Assembly: GCA_964468745.1 (NCBI GenBank)
Contig: CAYXVY010000333.1
Location: 1-10,371, forward strand
Direction of reading: 5' to 3'
DNA length: 10,371 nucleotides
Source: JACPRB01 sp964468745
GTDB taxonomy: Bacteria > Planctomycetota > MHYJ01 > JACPRB01
Positions 6,098 to 10,371 of the stretch are shown here, piece after piece. Position 1 is the first letter of the stretch; each line of letters opens with the position of its first letter. A program made the translations under genes and the position numbers. Under the pieces are notes generated by a model that saw only the letters and a program-made list of their open reading frames with translations, was not told the DNA's origin and ran no database searches.

Positions 6098-7521
6098 ACC
6101 TTCACCACTGCCTTCCAACCCAGGAGCTTCTTTCGCTCGCGGAGCTTCGGCTCCACTTCGTCCGCCAGAAACTCGAGCGTCTGTCGGGGCGCCCGGCCCA
6201 CGTAGCGCTCCGCCCGACCGAGGGCTCCCAGCTTGCCGCGGATGGCCTTGAACGCTCCGTCATTCTTGAGACGGTCGATGAGGTCGTTCCCCCTGCCGCT
6301 TTTCACGGAATCGGCCGCCGCCATTGAGTGCCGGCGGATCGCCTCGTGCAGCACCTGGCGATCCCCTCCCGCCTTCACCGCCACCATTAGGATGTTCTCC
6401 GTCGCGATGAACGGGAGCTGTCGCTCGACGTTTGCGCGCACCACGTCTCGATTCACCACGGGACGCGAAGCGATCTCCATCCAGAGCGTGAGGATCGCGT
6501 CCGTCCCAAGGAACCCCTCGGGCACAGCGATGCGCTTCCCCGCCGAGTCGTCGAGCGTCCGCTCGAACCACTGGCTGGCCGCCGTGAACGCCGCGTTCTG
6601 CGAGAGCGTGATGACGAGGCGCGCGAGCGACGTCATCCGCTCGCTCTTCATGGGATTTCGCTTGTAGGCCATGGCCGACGACCCCACCTGCTCGTCCTCG
6701 AACGGCTCCTGCACCTCGCCGAGATTCTGCAGCAGCCGGAGGTCGTTCGCGAATTTATGCGCGGACTGCGCGATGCCCGAGAGCGTTGCCGCGATCTGCG
6801 AATCGACCTTCCTTGAATACGTCTGCCCCGTCACAGGGTAGGTCTTCTCGAAACCCGTCGCACGGGCGACGAGTCGGTCGAGCTCGCGCACCTTGCCTTC
6901 ATCGCCGTCGAAGAGTTCGAGGAAGCTGGCCTGCGTACCCGTCGCCCCCTTCACGCCGAGAAAACGCAGCGACGCCAGCCGCTGTTCGACCTCCTCCAGA
7001 TCGAACAGCAGATCCTGCAGCCAGAGGCAGGCGCGCTTGCCGACGGTCGTGAACTGGGCCGGCTGGTAGTGCGTGTACGCGACCGTCGGCAGATCGGCAT
7101 ATCGCCTGGCGAATGCGGCGAGAGCCGCAATGACATTGACGAGTTCGCGCCGCACAAGCTGGAGCGCGTCGCGCAGGATCACGCAGTCGGCGTTGTCGAC
7201 CACGTACATGCTCGTCGCACCCAGATGGATGATGCCTTTCGCCTTCGGACACTGGTCGCCGTACGCGCGGACGTGCGCCATGACGTCGTGCCGCAGGCGC
7301 TCCTCGTAGCGCCGCACCGCCGCGTAGTCGATGTCGTCCGTGTGAGCCTTGAGCTCTCGGACCTGTGCCGGCGTGATCGCGAGACCGAGCGCTCGCTCCG
7401 ATTCCGCCAGCGCGACCCAGAGGCGCCGCCACGTGCGGTAGCGGGTGTCGGCCGAGAAGAGTTTCAACATCTCGGGGGATGAGTAGCGCTCGGCGAAAGG
7501 GCTCGCGTATGTTTCGCTCAT
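6094..7521 (-). CDS. purB: Adenylosuccinate lyase, eukaryote-like (ADSL) type
   Basis: PurB acts twice in purine synthesis, splitting fumarate from SAICAR to give AICAR and from adenylosuccinate to give AMP; it is a cytosolic homotetramer. The start is ATG 7521 (MSETYASP), giving 475 residues; the frame stays open upstream, but that part is non-homologous, Arg-rich shadow sequence. Visible active-site elements are HLGATS with His99, YTHYQPAQ with His151, and the mobile signature loop GSSAMAYKRNPMKSE (280-294) with the catalytic Ser. TGQTYSRKVD, QWFERTLDDSA and TENILMVAVKAGG closely match the animal ADSL pattern, and the length is near that of human ADSL rather than the shorter Bacillus-type enzyme. 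Both ends overlap neighbours as ATGA, so it should be co-translated with the protease and lipoprotein genes. Confidence 0.96.
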   Translation of the reverse strand: MSETYASPFAERYSSPEMLKLFSADTRYRTWRRLWVALAESERALGLAITPAQVRELKAHTDDIDYAAVRRYEERLRHDVMAHVRAYGDQCPKAKGIIHLGATSMYVVDNADCVILRDALQLVRRELVNVIAALAAFARRYADLPTVAYTHYQPAQFTTVGKRACLWLQDLLFDLEEVEQRLASLRFLGVKGATGTQASFLELFDGDEGKVRELDRLVARATGFEKTYPVTGQTYSRKVDSQIAATLSGIAQSAHKFANDLRLLQNLGEVQEPFEDEQVGSSAMAYKRNPMKSERMTSLARLVITLSQNAAFTAASQWFERTLDDSAGKRIAVPEGFLGTDAILTLWMEIASRPVVNRDVVRANVERQLPFIATENILMVAVKAGGDRQVLHEAIRRHSMAAADSVKSGRGNDLIDRLKNDGAFKAIRGKLGALGRAERYVGRAPRQTLEFLADEVEPKLRERKKLLGWKAVVKV

Positions 7522-8186
7522 TCCTTCCAAGTCCGGTATTTGCCCGAGATGCGCAGAAGATTGACCCCGTTGACAAGAATATGCGTGATGACGGGCGCGA
7601 TCAGCGTCCCCGTGACCATACGTTCCGCAGTCAGGATAGCGCCTGCGACGAGCGCCGTGAAGGGCCACGCGCGGAACTGCCCGTTGATGGGCCAATGGAG
7701 CGTGGCGAAGACCACGAGCCCGAGCCACGGCCCGAGCGCTGCGTGAACCGCGCCTCGGAAAAAGACCTCTTCCGCAATTCCGCTCAAAATCGCAAGGTAG
7801 ACGCACTCCCACGCGCGCTGTTCGCCGAGGATCCAGCCGAACTCGCGCTCCAGCTCGCGCACGGCGCGGAATTTCGAGACGAGCCATGGCGTCGAGCCGA
7901 GGAGGACGATCGCAACGCCGACGCCAAGCCCGATCTCCGCGAACAGATTCTGCGGCCGGAGGAGGGGTTCGAGGCTGCGTTGCTTCGTGTGCGGAACCCA
8001 GACGACGGCCGCCAGCGTAAGGAACACGTAGAAGAAGAGCGCGAAAAGCGGCGGGACGCGGCGCTCCAGCTTGACGTCCGGCTGCACGGCGCTCTGTCGT
8101 CCCCCTTTCGGCGCCGTCCCCTCAGCGGAGGGCGGGCCTGGCGGCGCCGGGGGCGGCAGGTTAGCGTCGCTGCTTTCGCTGCTCAT
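7518..8186 (-). CDS. CPBP-family intramembrane metalloprotease (CAAX/Abi type)
   Basis: The 222-residue membrane protein starts with a Pro-rich cytosolic tail (about 1-40). The first hydrophobic spans are near 47-64 and 82-98, and the catalytic helices follow. All three CPBP motifs are present: EEVFFRG (Glu139, Glu140, Arg144), FATLH (His164) and HILVN (His202, Asn206). These match the residues that form the active site in Rce1-like proteases. Bacterial members have been linked to peptide maturation, bacteriocin self-immunity and membrane-protein turnover; the substrate here is unknown. The start at 8186 overlaps the upstream PhoH-family gene by 26 bp, and the stop overlaps the purB start as ATGA. 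This packing suggests a housekeeping operon member rather than a mobile immunity gene. Confidence 0.93.
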   Translation of the reverse strand: MSSESSDANLPPPAPPGPPSAEGTAPKGGRQSAVQPDVKLERRVPPLFALFFYVFLTLAAVVWVPHTKQRSLEPLLRPQNLFAEIGLGVGVAIVLLGSTPWLVSKFRAVRELEREFGWILGEQRAWECVYLAILSGIAEEVFFRGAVHAALGPWLGLVVFATLHWPINGQFRAWPFTALVAGAILTAERMVTGTLIAPVITHILVNGVNLLRISGKYRTWKE

Positions 8187-9123
8187 ACGCGTCCACGATC
8201 CTCTGGACGAGCGGGTGGCGGACGATGTCGGCTTTGGTCAGGTACACGAACGAGATGCCGGGGATGCCCTGAAGAAAGTCGCGCACTTCGACGAGTCCGC
8301 TCACGCGCCCTACGGGCAGGTCGATTTGTGTGACGTCGCCTGTCACCACGACCTTCGAACGACGGCCCATGCGGGTGAGGAACATCTTCATCTGCTCGCT
8401 CGTCGTGTTCTGCGCCTCGTCGAGGATGATGAACGCCTCATCGAGCGTGCGACCGCGCATGAACGCCAGCGGCACGATCTCGATCACGTCATTATCGATC
8501 ATCCGCTGCAGCTGCCCGAACTCGAGAAACGTGTTCAGCGAGTCGTAGATCGGGCGGAGATACGGATTGACCTTCGCCTGGATGTCGCCCGGCAGAAAGC
8601 CGAGCCGCTCGCCGGCTTCGACGGCGGGACGAACGAGAACGATGCGGCGGACTTCGCCGGCGCGCAACCGCTCGACGGCCTTGGAAACCGCGAGAAACGT
8701 CTTGCCGGTGCCCGCGGGTCCGATCGAGAAGACGATGTCGTTCTTCTCAATTTCGCCGAGATAACTCCCCTGCCCCGCCGATTGGGGGATGACGTCCGTG
8801 CAGCTCCTGAAAATCGAGCCAGGGACGTACACACCGGAGCCCGACTTCGCGCTTCGCTTGTCGCCGTTGAGAATCTGCTGCAGGTCGCCTTCCTCCAACT
8901 TCCCGCGGGCGTCGAGTATTTCGCGCACGCGCTTGAAGGCGCTGCAGGCGCGATCGACCTGCACGCGGTCACCGCGGACGTTGATGGCGCCGTTGCGAAG
9001 GACGATCTTCGCGCCGGTCACCTTTTGGATCTCCTTGAGGTTGCGGTCGTAGGTGCCGAAGAGGCGCTGCGCCTCGTCGCGGTTTTCGATGGGGATGGAA
9101 CGTTCCATGAGGGGAAGCTTCAT
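8161..9123 (-). CDS. phoH: PhoH-family ATPase (PhoL/YbeZ-like)
   Basis: From the chosen ATG at 9123 the protein has 320 residues, slightly shorter than E. coli YbeZ. An N-terminal part (about 8-75), including the KH-like stretch KVTGAKIVLRNGAINVRG, would bind RNA. The ATPase domain carries Walker A GPAGTGKT (135-142), the LVRPAVEAGE segment, Walker B IILDEAQN (232-239), and TGDVTQIDLP (261-270). PhoH/YbeZ proteins are cytosolic P-loop ATPases tied to RNA metabolism and often partnered with the endoribonuclease YbeY. No ybeY gene follows here; a CPBP protease gene does. The frame is open to 9306, but that extra part has no family resemblance. Neither ATG 9123 nor ATG 9108 has a Shine-Dalgarno, so the start is somewhat uncertain. 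It is the first gene of the minus-strand run. Confidence 0.94.
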   Translation of the reverse strand: MKLPLMERSIPIENRDEAQRLFGTYDRNLKEIQKVTGAKIVLRNGAINVRGDRVQVDRACSAFKRVREILDARGKLEEGDLQQILNGDKRSAKSGSGVYVPGSIFRSCTDVIPQSAGQGSYLGEIEKNDIVFSIGPAGTGKTFLAVSKAVERLRAGEVRRIVLVRPAVEAGERLGFLPGDIQAKVNPYLRPIYDSLNTFLEFGQLQRMIDNDVIEIVPLAFMRGRTLDEAFIILDEAQNTTSEQMKMFLTRMGRRSKVVVTGDVTQIDLPVGRVSGLVEVRDFLQGIPGISFVYLTKADIVRHPLVQRIVDAYEQRKQRR

Positions 9124-9133
9124 GTTACACGAT

Positions 9134-9146
9134 CGGGGCGACCCCG
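9134..9146. other. Small GC hairpin in the PhoH gene leader
   Basis: CGGGG (9134-9138) and CCCCG (9142-9146) form a perfect 5-bp stem with a 3-nt loop, 10 nt upstream of the PhoH start codon. The leader shows no Shine-Dalgarno. No convincing promoter is visible for either divergent gene in the 119 bp between 9124 and 9242. The hairpin may affect translation start or be chance in GC-rich DNA. Confidence 0.3.
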
Positions 9147-9242
9147 GCCACACACAGGGTGGCATCGCAAAATTCGTGATTTCTTGCCGAATGGCGATGA
9201 ATTTCCGCGCCGAAACGCACACCCCTGTGAAGGGAATGCCGC

Positions 9243-9641
9243 ATGGACATGCACGAGTTCTTCGGACTCCGGGGCGTGCATCCCGAGGACTGGGCAGACG
9301 CGGCACGGCGCAAGCTCAATACTGCTTTTCGTGCCCTCGAAGGTACCGCGCGCCACGTTTTCGCAAACGAGCTGTTCGCCGTCTTCGGCGACGAACTCAT
9401 CCTGATGAAAGCGGGCGGCGTGCTCGGCGAATTCGGCTGGGACGACTTCCGAAAACGCCTCAGACTGCCAAGGCGCCGCCTGGAGGACATCATGGCCGTC
9501 GGCCGCTTCGCGCGCCAGGCTCCGCGCCTGTTCGCGCACCTGAAGATCCTCGATCCCGTCGAAATGATCCGCATCGCGCGACTCGGACCCGAGATCGCGC
9601 GAGAGCTGTATCCCGAGGCCGCGATCAACGAGGAGATTTAG
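9243..9641 (+). CDS. Hypothetical protein, 132 aa, helix-rich and unrecognised
   Basis: ATG 9243 is preceded 7 nt upstream by the Shine-Dalgarno-like GAAGGGA (9229-9235); a second ATG at 9249 is the only close alternative. The product is soluble, Cys-free and mostly helical, with no signal peptide or membrane span. It has a basic centre (DDFRKRLRLPRRRLED, 67-82) and an orderly C-terminal helix pair (LDPVEMIRIARLGPEIARELYPE, residues 103-125). I do not recognise a family. Balanced residue use and the ribosome site argue it is real, while the longer opposite-strand frame over the same bases has no recognisable features. It is the only + strand gene in the right half, diverges from the PhoH gene, and its TAG stop overlaps the cdsA TAA by 4 bp. 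Small nucleic-acid-binding or adaptor roles are possible but unsupported. Confidence 0.7.
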   Translation: MDMHEFFGLRGVHPEDWADAARRKLNTAFRALEGTARHVFANELFAVFGDELILMKAGGVLGEFGWDDFRKRLRLPRRRLEDIMAVGRFARQAPRLFAHLKILDPVEMIRIARLGPEIARELYPEAAINEEI

Positions 9642-10371
9642 GCAAGCAACCTGAATCCCGCCCACGCGACAGGCGCGCTCAGCACGAACGAGTCGCACAT
9701 GTCCAGCGCGCCACCAAACTCCGGCAGCATTCGCCCCGAGTCCTTCACGCCCGCCCATCGCTTGACGGCCGATTTGACGAGGTCGCCGAGCTGCGCCGAC
9801 GCCGTCACGCTCGCGGCCAGCGCCCAGATTGCCCAGCGCGGCGGCGACGTTGCAAACGCGTTCCACAGTGAGGTGCGCTCAATCACCCACACGCCGAGCG
9901 CCGCTCCCGCGATCAGCCCGGCGATCGCCCCCTCCCAAGTCTTGTTCGGGCTCACGCGCGGCGCCATTTTGTGGCGGCCGAACAGCCGTCCGCAGACGAA
10001 CGCCGCCATGTCCGAACCCTTGTTCGTCGCCATCAGGAACACCAGGTACCACGCACCGGCCGTCGCCCTGCCAGCCCAGCTCAGCCGCAACGCCTCGTCA
10101 TCCTCGAGCGGCGTCACGACAAAGAGAAGCAGCGAAATGTACGCGACCGACAGAAGCGTGAACCCGGCGTCTACCGGAGAGAACCTGCCGAAGCGCGCAA
10201 CCAGATGCAGGAGCACCGCGCCCACCGTCGCGAGAAGCACGAGCCCCGCCAGCGAAAGGCCCGAGTCGAACCGCCCCCACGACCCGCGATAGAAGCCGAT
10301 GAATTGTGCCGCGAAGACGAGGGCGAGGGCCAGCGCCCCCAGTTCCTCCGCCGCCTGAACCTCCCGCCGCC
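9638..10371 (-). CDS. cdsA: Phosphatidate cytidylyltransferase, partial (N-terminus beyond right edge)
   Basis: CdsA makes CDP-diacylglycerol from CTP and phosphatidic acid at the inner membrane, the branch point of phospholipid synthesis. The frame is open without a stop from the TAA at 9638 to the right edge, giving about 244 visible residues; the GTG at 10240 is an internal Val. Several hydrophobic spans are visible, with SDMAAFVCGRLFGRHK and SPNKTWEG in the conserved middle. The C-terminal signature (9692-9772) reads SAVKRWAGVKDSG followed by MLPEFGGALDMCDS. It keeps KR, KD, GG and both Asp, but has Phe for the usual His and Met for the usual Arg of HGG-x-x-DR. I believe this variant is common in planctomycetes. 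The stop overlaps that of the convergent small gene by 4 bp. Confidence 0.93.
   Translation of the reverse strand, partial: RREVQAAEELGALALALVFAAQFIGFYRGSWGRFDSGLSLAGLVLLATVGAVLLHLVARFGRFSPVDAGFTLLSVAYISLLLFVVTPLEDDEALRLSWAGRATAGAWYLVFLMATNKGSDMAAFVCGRLFGRHKMAPRVSPNKTWEGAIAGLIAGAALGVWVIERTSLWNAFATSPPRWAIWALAASVTASAQLGDLVKSAVKRWAGVKDSGRMLPEFGGALDMCDSFVLSAPVAWAGFRLLA

Noticed and set aside
7522..7887. 122-residue N-terminal extension of purB
   Set aside because: It is Arg-rich, lies over the CPBP gene in another frame, and the ADSL family starts at the MSETYASP site.
7518..8186. CPBP protease as an abortive-infection defence gene
   Set aside because: It is embedded by overlaps between two housekeeping genes with no other defence or mobile genes in the window, so a defence role is not supported.
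9124..9306. 61-residue N-terminal extension of the PhoH-family protein
   Set aside because: No resemblance to the PhoH N-terminus, and it overlaps the start of the divergent small gene.
8071..9405. 444-aa + strand open frame over the PhoH-family gene
   Set aside because: The longest shadow in the window, but the minus strand carries Walker A and B and all PhoH motifs; no recognisable domain on the + strand.
9120..9866. 248-aa minus-strand open frame that would fill the gap between cdsA and the PhoH gene
   Set aside because: It overlaps the cdsA 3' end in another frame and lacks motifs; the + strand gene at 9243-9641 has a ribosome site and better composition.

Overview
The window is GC-rich, densely coded bacterial chromosome. 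It most likely comes from Planctomycetota or a close relative. The best clue is the CdsA at the right edge: its signature ends in a GG-x-x-D-x-x-D core without the usual His and Arg, a form I associate with planctomycete CdsA proteins. A eukaryote-like (ADSL-type) adenylosuccinate lyase, a soluble DPM1-like glycosyltransferase and minor pseudopilin genes fit this but do not prove it. No rRNA, tRNA, CRISPR, insertion sequence or phage gene is visible.

Region 1 (1-3915) is a pilin region. It opens with the 3' end of a PilX-like, beta-strand-rich surface protein (+), closed by a strong intrinsic terminator at 1039-1074. Next comes a minus-strand NtrC/Fis-type regulator, then a divergent + strand pair of class III prepilins (PilV-like and PilW-like) whose coupling is set by a Shine-Dalgarno overlapping the first stop codon. 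The 85-bp gap between regulator and pilV-like gene holds a near-consensus sigma70 promoter, a sigma54-like -24/-12 element at correct spacing and a 15-bp palindrome joining the two. The regulator lacks the phospho-acceptor Asp, the GAFTGA sigma54 loop and the sensor-II Arg, but keeps a good Fis-type helix-turn-helix. This is the most interesting part of the window.

Region 2 (3916-4042) is a non-coding spacer between convergent units. It holds an 8-bp inverted repeat and a REP-like element.

Region 3 (4043-9123, minus strand) is a probable six-gene operon read right to left: PhoH-family ATPase, CPBP membrane protease, purB, a Cys-containing lipoprotein, an exported Gly-Tyr/TPR protein and a family 2 glycosyltransferase. 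The first three junctions overlap (26, 4 and 4 bp); the last two gaps are 44 and 25 bp. The set mixes RNA-metabolism/stress, purine synthesis and envelope genes with no obvious single pathway.

Region 4 (9124-10371) has a lone 132-aa unrecognised + strand gene, whose stop codon overlaps the stop of the convergent cdsA by 4 bp. cdsA runs off the right edge.
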